Shown here in pieces: positions 53,991-64,000 of a stretch of DNA of 64,000 nt. Source of the DNA: Rapana venosa (taxonomy: Eukaryota; Mollusca; Gastropoda; Neogastropoda; Muricidae); the NCBI GenBank assembly GCA_028751875.1, contig CM054145.1, forward strand, positions 2,212,476 to 2,276,475. Direction: 5' to 3'. How positions within the stretch are numbered: the first letter of the stretch is position 1; each line of letters opens with the position of its first letter. The notes beneath the pieces were generated by a model. That model had not been told where the DNA came from. It ran no database searches and was given only the letters and a program-made list of their open reading frames with translations. Made by a program: the position numbers and the translations under genes.

Positions 53991-54860
53991 TCATCGTTGT
54001 TAAGACATCTTTTGGCTTACAAGGACTTTTTTCATGGCAGCAAGGACTTTTTCATCAGCACTACGGTGATCTTCATTCATTTTAAGGACATCTTCATCAC
54101 TTTAAGCAGTTATTCAACACTTCAAGACTTTCTTCATTCACTTTAAGCAGTTCTTCACACTTCAGGACTTCTTCATCACATAAGGACTTTTCATCACCAT
54201 AAGGGGACTTTCATCACCATAAGCTTCTTCATCACATAAGGACTTTCTTTATCACCATAAGAATTCTTCATCACCATAAGGATTCGTTCATCACCATAAG
54301 GACTTCTTTATCACCATAGGACTTCTTCATCACCTAAGGACTTCTTTCTATCACCATAAGGTTTTTCTTCATCATTACAAGGACTTGTTCATCAGGACTT
54401 CTTCATCACCACAAAGATGACTTCATTACTGCAAGGACTTCTTACTTGCATGGACGTCTTCATTATAAGGACTTTACAAATTTTTACTAGAATAAAAACA
54501 CTGCAAGGACTACTTCATCACTGCAAGCACTACTTCAACACTGCAAGGACTTCTTCATCACTGCAAGGACTTCTTCATGACTGCAAGCACTACTTCATCA
54601 CTGCAAGGACTACTTCATCACTGCAAGCACTACTTCATCACTGCAAGGACTACTTCATCACTGCAAGGACTACTTCATCACTGCAAGCACTACTTCAACA
54701 CTGCAAGGACTTCTTCATGACTGCAAGCACTACTTCAACACTGCAAGGACTTCTTCATGACTGAAAGGACTTCTTTATCACTGCAAGGACTTCTTCATGA
54801 CTGCAAGGACACCTTCATTGCCAGGACTTCAGAAATCCTCTTTGACTGCTTCCCTTCAAG
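53991..54860 (+). other. Module C, exon-like segment, longest copy
   Basis: After AAGACATCTTTTGGCTTACA come units of CTTCATCACCATAAGGACTT (54130-54360), then an internal GCATGGACGTCTTCATTATA stretch, then units of CACTGCAAGGACTACTTCAW (54500-54800). It ends CCCTTCAAG|GTATGGTTGTG at 54860. Two minisatellite blocks of different consensus lie in one segment. The inverted copy is at 6957-6420. Confidence 0.65.
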
Positions 54861-55238
54861 GTATGGTTGTGTCACCTGTCCTCTTCCTTCTGTATACAAT
54901 TTGAATTGTACTGGATTGGGTGGATACCACACTGTGGAGAAAGTACCTTGATGACACTGCTCTTGGAGGTTAATGACATCACTGCTGTGTATATTCTAAA
55001 CAAGTGAAGTAGTGTTCTGTAGAATGAAAGGTAGTGAATAAAAGTGTAGAAATGTGTAGCAAGAAAGTAAGACTGCATGAAGTCAGGATGCATTAATGTT
55101 GTACTGTACTATGGTCTGTGATGATTTGTTTCTTCTTGATGTCATTCTATTCATTTCTTTTTAATGGCCCTGCTAATATGCTGCTCCAGTTTTCTCTTTT
55201 GAGATAATGATGTTTTCTTGTTTGTTTTTTTTGGACAG
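54861..55238 (+). repeat. C-D spacer (intron-like, 378 bp)
   Basis: Starts GTATGG and ends TTTGTTTTTTTTGGACAG at 55238. GCTAATATGCT about 65 bp before the end could serve as a branch point. Conserved blocks TGATGACACTGCTCTTGGAG and GACTGCATGAAGTCAGGATG recur in the A-B and B-C spacers, so all spacers share one ancestor. Confidence 0.65.
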
Positions 55239-55410
55239 AATGTCATCATGGCATGAACTTTGATCATCTCTGGGATTGCAGTCATCATCATTGGCTGAGT
55301 GTTGTCACCCTCAGGACATCATCATCACCACCAGGACTTCATCATCAACATCAGGACTTCATCATCAACATCAGGACTTCAGAAGTCAACTTGTACGTGT
55401 TCCCTGCAAG
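55239..55410 (+). other. Module D, exon-like segment, shortest copy
   Basis: 172 bp with only three ATCATCAACATCAGGACTTC units, against about 27 in the 13.85-14.48 kb copy. Ends TCCCTGCAAG|GTATGG. Confidence 0.65.
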
Positions 55411-55539
55411 GTATGGTTCTGTCACCCATTGAATTCATTTTTTATACAAACAGTGAAGACTGTACTGGATCTGATAGCGCTGTGTGATAAAGTTCTCTGA
55501 TGATACTGCTCTTGGAGACTTTTCAGATTTACAGTCTGT

Positions 55540-55890
55540 ATGTTCAAGAGGGGGGAGGGGTGGCTGGTGGAGAAGTAAAGTAGAGATGAGGGTAGTTAGT
55601 TGATGAGAAAAGAAGTAGTGGGAGAGGATTTAATGAGAGAGCAATTGAGAGAGTAGGAGACAGAAAGACTGAGTGAAGAGAGAAATGAGAGAAGAAGAGA
55701 GTAGAGAGATAAGAGTAAGAGATGGAAGTAAGAGGACGAGAAGAGGGAGGAGAGAAAGAAAGAGGAGAAGAGGAGAGGAGTTTAGTTGAGATGAGAGAAG
55801 TAGAGAAGTAAAGTAGTAGTGGAGATTCGAATGAAATAGAGGTGAGAGTAGAACTGAAGGAAAGAAGTTGGGGAGGGAGGGGGGGGGGGG
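55540..55890. repeat. Purine-rich (GAGA) tract in module D tail
   Basis: About 330 bp of almost pure purine on the + strand (GAGAGA, AGTAGAG motifs). The tract replaces the shorter G-rich tract seen at 47530-47578 and 39955-40005. The minus-strand ORFs here reflect low complexity. Confidence 0.85.
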
Positions 55891-56116
55891 ATGTGTAAAT
55901 GGAGAGTTAAATTGTGAAAAAGCATGTAGAAAAAAACAAGGTAGTGGGCAGCAGAATGAAAGTGTTGATAACATTTGTGTGGTACTGTGCTGTGATCGTG
56001 ATGATTCCTTTCATTAATCCAAAAATATGAATTCATTTAGTAAATGGCTTGCTCATTACTTACACAGAATTTGTCTTTTTGAGATAATAATGTATTCCTG
56101 TTTCTATGATTGCCAG
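55891..56116 (+). repeat. D-E spacer, end
   Basis: Continues to the E acceptor: ATGGCTTGCTCATTACTTAC, then ATTCCTGTTTCTATGATTGC and CAG at 56116. Confidence 0.65.
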
Positions 56117-56390
56117 ACTCTTCGCCAGAATTTCTTGATGGCAGGGACTTCTTCATGGCCGTAAGGACTTTGTCTTTGCCAGGATAATTTCATCACAAGA
56201 CTTCTTGATTGTCACAAGGACATTGTCTTTGCCAGGATAACTTCATCACAAGACTTCTTGATTGTCACAAGGACTTTGTCTTTGCCAGGATAACTTCATC
56301 ACAAGACTTCTTCATTGTCACAAGGATTTCTACGTCACTGAAAAAACTTCATCGTCTGTTCCTCAGCTAGAGTTTCAAGGTTCACAAATG
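56117..56390 (+). other. Module E, exon-like segment
   Basis: Three units containing TTTGCCAGGATAATTTCATC and the donor ATG|GTGAGTTTTG at 56390. One unit longer than the 47.8 kb copy. Confidence 0.65.
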
Positions 56391-56849
56391 GTGAGTTTTG
56401 TGTGTGTTGTTTTTTTTCACACTTATCCCGCCATTTTTTCCCCGCACCATGAAGCTAGCAGCAGCACTCCAGCTTTGGGGATAGAGTTTGGATTGGAACT
56501 GACCAGAGGAGTTAGTGCTGATGTGAACTGCAGGGTGAAATCCTCTGAAACAGGCGTCTCTGTGGTGCCTTGATCCCAGACCATCAGATCACTAGCACAA
56601 CACTCTACTGTACTGCCCCTTGATATTATGTGGATACACTTTTATATGATTGTAAATATTTCTTTTTTTTCTCTTAAAAAAAGTGGATGTTTCCTGCATA
56701 AAAGTCGTGATGCATTGATGCTGTATTGCACCATTTTCTGTGCCAATTGTTTCATATTTTAAAACAATATTTTTTTTCTCTGTTTATCTTTGTTGCACAT
56801 ATTTTTTTTCTGTTTTGAGATAATAACGTATTATTTTAATCATCCTCAG
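56391..56849 (+). repeat. E-F spacer (intron-like)
   Basis: 459 bp from GTGAGT to CATCCTCAG at 56849, with T-rich tracts at 56660 and 56770-56810. No gene. Confidence 0.65.
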
Positions 56850-57178
56850 GTCTTACCGCCAGGACTTCAAAACTTGACCATGGCCAAGACGTCATCTTTC
56901 TGCATTGTGCCCAATACTTTCATCGAGACTTCATCATCACCGAGACTTCATCATCACCAAGACTTCATCATCACCGAGACTTCATCATCACCAAGACTTC
57001 ATCATCACTGAAACTTCATCTACATCAAGACTTCATCAACATCAAGACTTCATCATCACCAAGACTTCATCATCACTGAAACTTCATCTACATCAAGACT
57101 TCATCAACACAGTCTTCAAGGCAAAGACTTCTTCAAGATCAAGACTTCTTCGTCGCCAAGACTTTTTCAATGCAAACA
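56850..57178 (+). other. Module F, exon-like segment with 17 bp minisatellite
   Basis: Head GTCTTACCGCCAGGACTTC, then about twelve 17 bp units (ACTTCATCATCACCRAG) and a CTACATCAAGACTTCATCAA variant, repeated as a larger block. The end is CCAAGACTTTTTCAATGCAA. Confidence 0.7.
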
Positions 57179-58620
<1,442 letters not shown>

Positions 58621-58629
58621 TATTAATAT

Positions 58630-58845
58630 TTTTTTATGCAAAGATTTCATCATAGTTAAGAGTTAAACAACACCTAAACTTCATCATAGCTGGGACTTAA
58701 TCTTCTCCAAGATATCTCTCTGCACATGACTTTGATCATCGCTAGAATAATCTTCATTGTGCAATGTAATGGAATTCTTTTATTTCCAGAATAATGTTTG
58801 AATTGTGTTCTTTTTATACTACCCCTGTGTGCCTGTGATTTTGTA
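58630..58845 (+). repeat. Module F, downstream part
   Basis: Same as 29345-29550. Confidence 0.7.
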
Positions 58846-58847
58846 AA

Positions 58848-59030
58848 TGTTGTCAACCACTCCCTCAAGCACACAGTGGCCTACTCTTGCAAAAGGCGGA
58901 ACTGGTTTAAACATGTGCACAAGATGTTGTGTATGGGGTCACACGTGGGACCTCGGTTTAGTTTCCTCTGATGGATGTGTGGTTTGTTGTTGTTGTTTTT
59001 TTGTTGGGGGTGGGAGGGGGAGGGTTAGGA
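58848..59030 (-). mobile_element. SINE body fragment
   Basis: Same fragment as 29555-29765, here with a short G-rich tract. Confidence 0.65.
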
Positions 59031-59039
59031 AAAGGGACA

Positions 59040-59814
59040 GAGGGACTTAGAAAAGGATGTTCAGATGGGAACCAGCTCACAGTGGCATTATGATGTACAT
59101 GCTTCTTCACAACAGAGTGCGCCTTGTTCTTATGACAGTGTTCAGTCTGGATGGATTTGGGGTTGTGTGTGTGTTGTTTTCTTTTCATTAAAAAATTCGA
59201 GTTGTTGGTGCCATGACTTTGTTGTGTGTTTTTCTTATTGCCTTTTGCGTTTTGATGGGTGTGTGTAGGTGACATGAATTTTGGATGTCAGGAAAAATGA
59301 TAATTGAAGTGGGCAAAAAGAGGAGGATGAGAGGACCCACAGAAAAAAGAAAAAAAAATGGGAAAAGAAAAGGTGGTTGGAAGGGCCCCATCAAAATGAT
59401 AAAAAAGAGAAAAAGAAAGGAAAAAAACAAAATGGGGAAAAGAAAAGGTGGTTGGAGGCCCCACAAAATAAAAAAAGAAAAAAAAAAAATGGGGAAAAGA
59501 AAAGGTGGTTGGAGGCCCCACCCAAAAAAAAAAAAAATCAACAATGAAATAGTGTCTGACTCTGTATGGCTGTACTGATGTCACCATTTATAGACATTAT
59601 AGTGAGTTTCAAAATGATAATTTTAATCCTGAAATCTGTTGAGTTGTCCATTGAACCTTTGTTGTAGATGGGCTGGACTGGATGTTTGTGAATTTGTGAA
59701 AGCAGCACCAAAGTTGTAGTACTTGTGTGTATGATGTTGTAATGTAGCCTTACAATGACCATGACTTGTGTGTATGATGTGTGAAGTGGAAAAGCAGTGA
59801 CCTAAGTAGCTAGT
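59040..59814 (+). repeat. Module G1
   Basis: Three purine-rich 60 bp-type units (59290-59525) with GGGGAAAAGAAAAGGTGGTT. TAGTGTCTGACTCTGTATGG at 59551 is the intact target of the I-type LINE. Ends at GTGACCTAAGTAGCTAGTGC. Confidence 0.8.
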
Positions 59815-61094
59815 GCTTTGTTAGTCATGTTGTCACTGCTCCTGTTTTCTCACAATGCCTTCCACAATTCGGACCTGTTACCACTAAAATAGTAAACTCA
59901 TCTCTTCTGTCGGGAAATTTACCATCAGCTCTTAAAACTGCAATTGTCACACCTCTACTGAAAAAGCACAACCTTGATGCCAACATTCTGAAGAATTATA
60001 GACCTGTCTCAAACTTACCCATTGTCTCTAAAGTACTAGAAAAAGTTGTTCTGAAACAGCTCAACAGTCGCCTTCAATCCATTGATCTCCTTCCCCCTTT
60101 TCAATCTGCCCATCGCCCCAACCACTGCACCGAAACCACCCTAGTCCACGCTTAAAATACACTTCTACTTGCTTCTGATGCAGGAAAAATCTCCTTCCTC
60201 ACTCTTCTTGACTTATCTGCAGCCTTTGATACCATAGATCACTCAATTCTTCTTTCTCGCCTCCAAACTACGTTTGGTATTTATGGCACAGCCCTCACCT
60301 GGTTTACTTCATACCTCACAGACCGATTCCAGAAAGTTATTGGAAACAAAATTCAATCAAAACCTGTCAACATGGAATGTGGAGTCCCACAAGAATCCGT
60401 CCTGGGCCCTGTTCTCTTTACTCTCTACACTGCTCCATGCTCACATATAATAAACAACCACGATATTGATCATTTCTATGCCGATGATACTCAGCTTCAG
60501 TGCAGTGATACTTTTGAAAACATGCCTTCCCTCCTAACAAATATATCCTACTGCCTTCAAGACATTCAAAACTGGATAACTCAGAACGAGTTACAACTTA
60601 ATACCGATAAAACTGAAGCCATGCTCATAGGGACCGAACATAAACTTTCCTCCATCACAACAACTTCAAGAGAATTCGGCAATACATCAGTCCCTTTGTC
60701 CAGCTCTGTGAACTATTTAGGTGTAGCTCTTGACAACACACTCTCTATGAAAAAATTAATCACCCACACCTGCCAGTCTTGCTACTTACTATCAATTATG
60801 GCGCAATTTGCTAGTATCTGTCCACTGATGCAACTTCCAAGCTTGTCACATCTCTCATTCTTTCACGTTTAGACTACTGTAATTCTCTTTTGGTTGGCCT
60901 ACCAGCACCAACCATCCATTCTCTTCAACGCATACAAAACTCTGCAGCTTGACTGGTCCTAAGAAAGAAAAAATCTGAACACGTCACTCCTCTTCTGCGA
61001 TCTCTTTACTGGCTGCCTGTCTCACAAAGACTGGAGTATAAGATCAATACCCTCTGTTTCAAATGTCTCCACAAATCTAACCCCTTCCTTTAAT
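59815..61094 (+). pseudogene. CR1/L2-like LINE reverse transcriptase, best-preserved copy
   Basis: In mostly one frame: SSLLSGNLPSALKTAIVTPL, NYRPVSNLPIVSKVLEKVV (from 59994), LLPPFQSAHRPNHCTETTL, then a stop at about 60153. LLDLSAAFDTIDHSILLSRL (60209 on) and GTALTWFTSYLTDRF follow. CGVPQESVLGPVLF and the catalytic YADDTQ (60478-60495) continue into LQLNTDKTEAMLIG. A frameshift near 60800 precedes [24 protein letters not shown] residues and YWLPVSQRLEYKI. This is a fuller and separate copy compared with those in module F. Its 3' UTR and tail are missing: module A tail begins at 61095. Confidence 0.85.
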
Positions 61095-61260
61095 GACTAG
61101 GTTTCCTTCGACGGTATGGTTCTGTAACCGCTTTCGTTATTCTTTGAATGTGGATTCTTTTATGTTCCTCAGCTTGAGCTCCACATGGTTCACAGATGTA
61201 GTGAGATTTTTGCTTGGTGGCGACCCCCGTCACCCTCCGTCATATTCTCTCATCAAATCC
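61095..61260 (+). repeat. Module A end, with donor-like site
   Basis: TTTCCTTCGACGGTATGGTT and TTATTCTTTGAATGTGGATT match 9281-9400. The minisatellite part of A is absent. Confidence 0.65.
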
Positions 61261-61269
61261 TCCAGTTTA

Positions 61270-61620
61270 GGGTTAACCGCATTCTGAATGTTGGGGTTGG
61301 TGTCTTATTTAAGTGAAGCCTGTGTGCGTGGGTTTTGATAGTGGTGATTATACGTATCCTATGGCATGGACCATGGCCTACTCTCTTACAATTAGGCCTA
61401 AACATGTTTTTAATCTTGTGTTGCAAGAGGGTCTGAACGTTTTCACACATCTCATGGGCATCCAATGTATGGTATGTTGTCTTTGATGGAACTTTGGACA
61501 TTCAGTTTAAATGTCTCGTCAAACTGGGATAGAAGGGCAAGATGGGTCAAACTCCAAAGAACCATATTGGTATCTTACTTCGTTCAGACAGTGTGAGGTC
61601 TGTTACCATACGGACTTTGC
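61270..61620 (-). mobile_element. SINE between modules A and B, diverged
   Basis: Ortholog of 9490-9830 with many small differences; GGCCTAAACATGTTTTTAAT and GGACATTCAGTTTAAATGTC are readable. Confidence 0.6.
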
Positions 61621-62420
61621 GGCATTCATTCATGCTCGATTCAGTAAGGATGAGTATTAGGATTGGATTGATGTGAACAACCGCAGTGTTGTTGAAGGGG
61701 ACATGATGACACGGACGAGGTTGTAGTTGGGTGAAAAACGGCGCTGTGTGCTGTGTGTACATGTTGATGTGGGGGTATTGGGATTTGTTTGTTTTAATAG
61801 GTCTGAAGTAAAATGTGGAGCATAGAATTAATAGTTGAATCGAATTGAAGGATTGTGGAGTGTTTGGTCGTAGTGCTGTGCTCATGTATGTGGATCGTTG
61901 AATTATGGGGACGTTTGGGCTGGTAGAAGTGATGTATATTTGAGACTAATTCCATGTTTTCGCACTTTGAGATATTTGCCTGTATTTCCTATTTGTGTCT
62001 AGGAAATGATAATTATTTACAACACTCCAAGAACTGTTAAATTCACCTGATGTGTCATGTTCAAGCTACAGGTGAGATCTGTCTTCAGATTGTACCACTT
62101 AATTCTACAAGTCTAATGTGATTAAGGAGCGGATGTACTGCAGTCTAATTCAGGATCTGTAATTTTAAATTGCCAACATGGGTCCTGCTAGAGGGTTGGG
62201 TGTAGGATATTAGAGCTCGTACTTTCTTTTTTAGTAGTGTTAGTTGGTATATGGTATACCCTATCAAAATATTGTGTTAAGATACCGATATTTTATCAGG
62301 AGTAGTATTTTAATTTCGTTTTCTTATTTGAGATATATTATATTTTTTATGCTCTATCTATTTATGATCTTAATTCTTTACATTTATATTTTTTTATGTT
62401 ATATGATTATGGTTTTATAT
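61621..62420 (+). repeat. A-B spacer and module B, diverged
   Basis: Parallel to 9835-10400. TTTGTGTCTAGGAAATGATA corresponds to the B acceptor (TTGTGTCTTGGACAGAAATT) and GCCAACATGGGTCCTGCTAG to GCCAACTTGTTCCCTGCAAG. An AT-rich stretch at 62300-62420 has no counterpart. Confidence 0.5.
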
Positions 62421-62985
62421 TAAATAATGGATGTGCTTGCAGCCGTGTTGATCATAGTTCTCTGAGTGAAATCTGCCTGTTGGAAAGATGTTTTGGTTGG
62501 TCACTGACACTGTGTGTATTGTAGGAAAGCTGAAAGAGTTTTCGACGGATGAGGAAAATGGTAGTAATGAGAGTGTAGCACGAATTGAGGGCAATTTGAA
62601 GTCATGATGACATGGTTGGGCTTGTCTTGTTTGGTGCATGGTATGGTTTTGCGTCTTTTGTAGTTGTTTCTCTTTTCATTGATGAGGATTATTTTGTAGA
62701 TGGGCTCTTGGATTAACCTTACAGAGAGGTGAGTGGGCGGATAGTGACGTGGTACGCGTGTATCAGTGCTGAGCGCGCCTTGGCATTTGGAAATAAGGTG
62801 GTCATTCTGTTTAATGGGAGAGTTGCCTATACATGCCTGTAATTGATGTGAGTGCAGGCGCTTCATTTGTTTGTTATGTTTTCATAGAATTTTGCAGAGC
62901 GTTATAAATTCAGATATATTATTTATGATTTTGATTGTGTCGGTGGGAGTGTTTTGAGTTATTGACTTGTATTCACGGTTGTTGG
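62421..62985 (+). repeat. B-C spacer with diverged tail insertion
   Basis: GACACTGTGTGTATTGTAGG and AAGTCATGATGACATGG match 10432-10550. GTGCAGGCGCTTCATTTG and GAGCGTTATAAATTCAGATA at 62850-62915 are the diverged SINE/LINE tail found at 10632-10792. Confidence 0.55.
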
Positions 62986-63326
62986 ATGATGGACATGGTA
63001 GACTTTGACAATTGGACTGATTCTTCTCTGTTGCAGTCATGTATGAGGTAGGGATGAAGTGTCTGCGGCAGGAGCCTGGGTAGGCAAGATTCGTTCTTGA
63101 ATGTCTCTTTGTGTGGAGGACGGCTTAATCGACTGCATAGATTTTTTTCATCTCCACAGTGGTCTTTCTATTCATATGACTTCTTGGATTTTGAGCCTGC
63201 TACAAAATAGGACAAGCTCGTCATAACCATCTTATATTAGTTAAGTGCCTTCATCACTGACTTGGACTCCTTCGATTGCACATGGACTTCTGATATCCTA
63301 TTTGTGTCAGGCTTCCTAGTGTCAAG
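62986..63326 (+). repeat. Module C, diverged copy
   Basis: TGTGTGGAGGACGGCTTAAT matches 10940. The donor GTCAAG|GTATGGGTTTGTGTC is preserved at 63326 although the rest has differences every few bases. Confidence 0.55.
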
Positions 63327-64000
63327 GTATGGGTTTGTGTCTCTGTACCTCTGTTCTGACGTCTGTAGACAAATGTTGAAATTGTTACTGGAGTGGGATG
63401 GATACCACACCTGTGGAGTGAAAGTACTCTTGAATGACATCTGCTCTTGGAGGTAATTAGTCAGTCTCTGCGGTGTCTTGATTCTTAAACAAGTGGAGTA
63501 GTGAAGGCAAAAACATTAATTAATATTCATCACACAGGTATTGGGTACAATTAAAATTCTGACAGGCAGATTATGGTACCTCATCAACGTAATCTCAAGG
63601 ACTCCAAAAAAAATATGCATTTCAATATTGATTTATGAACATTCAATATAGCTCTTCTTTTTAAAAAAAAATTATACTCTCACACATCAAAAACCAGGCG
63701 CCCCGCACTCGCGGATGCCATCAACACACTCCAAACACTACACACACACACACACACATATATACATACACACACTACAACACACATCTTCCCACTCAGA
63801 CATGGGGACGGAATAACAATATCCGCGCAAAAACCCATTGATTGTGGAAAAAAGACATAATACTTTTTTATTTTGTGTCAAATGCAGGTATCTATGCGCA
63901 ATCAAAACATCGCGACACACATGTGTGACTTCCCATATCGCACAGCACAAATTTCATTGATACAAAATGTGTTGATAGATCTTTTGATAGTGAAGCACAC
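63327..64000 (-). mobile_element. C tail and 3' end of Rex1-like LINE, diverged
   Basis: Up to 63503 it is C tail (CTCTTGGAGGTAATTAGTC). From AGGCAAAAACATTAATTAAT on it parallels 11276-11700, including GACAGGCAGATTATGGTACC and the (CA)n tract at 63735-63780. The window ends inside it. Confidence 0.6.

Overview
The window looks like repeat-dense animal genomic DNA. A marine mollusc, probably a gastropod, is my best guess. The basis is tRNA-headed SINEs, several LINE clades (RTE, Rex1-like, CR1/L2-like and an I-type element with RNase H), LINE and SINE tails ending in a GCGCTATATAAA motif plus (ATT)n, and very short intron-like spacing. The species cannot be fixed from the sequence. I see no intact host gene, no rRNA and no functional tRNA. 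All credible protein homology belongs to transposable elements, and nearly all of it is broken.

Most of the window is built from one family of modules that recurs in a fixed order. I label them A, B, C, D, E, F, G1, G2 and Z. In the + orientation the fullest order is G1-G2-Z-A-B-C-D-E-F and back to G1. Recognisable copies of F lie near 16.0, 27.9, 40.9, 48.6 and 56.9 kb, plus one inverted copy at 1.3-1.7 kb. Modules A to F each hold a short minisatellite (17 or 20 bp units such as GACTTCATCATCACCAA or AAGGACTTCTTCATCACTGC). Several of these minisatellites sit between a pyrimidine-rich tract ending in AG and a donor-like AAG|GTATGG (or GTGAGT in E), so the modules look like exons with duplicated introns. 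This is a higher-order macrosatellite, or a repeatedly duplicated multi-exon locus. It is the main unusual feature here.

Layout. 0.3-4.3 kb: SINEs, a G-rich minisatellite, an inverted F module and a 708 bp piggyBac-like MITE with TTAA duplications. 4.3-6.95 kb and 8.9-10.65 kb: the arms of an imperfect inverted repeat around a 500-N scaffold gap and a LINE fragment. 10.8-14.5 kb: module C, a Rex1-like LINE that itself carries a 957 bp insertion, and module D. 14.5-27.5 kb and 33.7-42.5 kb: the same modules, but with the sequence smeared into homopolymer runs, which looks like consensus error. 27.8-33.4 kb: E and F, a CR1/L2-like LINE, G1, an RTE-like 3' end and a 5'-truncated I-type LINE, the last two with target-site duplications. 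42.5-61.1 kb: the cleanest stretch of the array, with a nearly complete RTE (11 bp target-site duplication), a LINE with a 5' inversion (twin-priming structure), and the best-preserved CR1/L2-like reverse transcriptase. 61.1-64.0 kb: a noisy second copy of 9.3-11.7 kb.

Because modules keep the same TE insertions at the same internal sites, much of the duplication happened after those insertions. The TEs can therefore be used to order the duplications. Two gaps of exactly 500 N, long C and G runs, and abrupt module junctions show that the assembly is not reliable at base level in several places.
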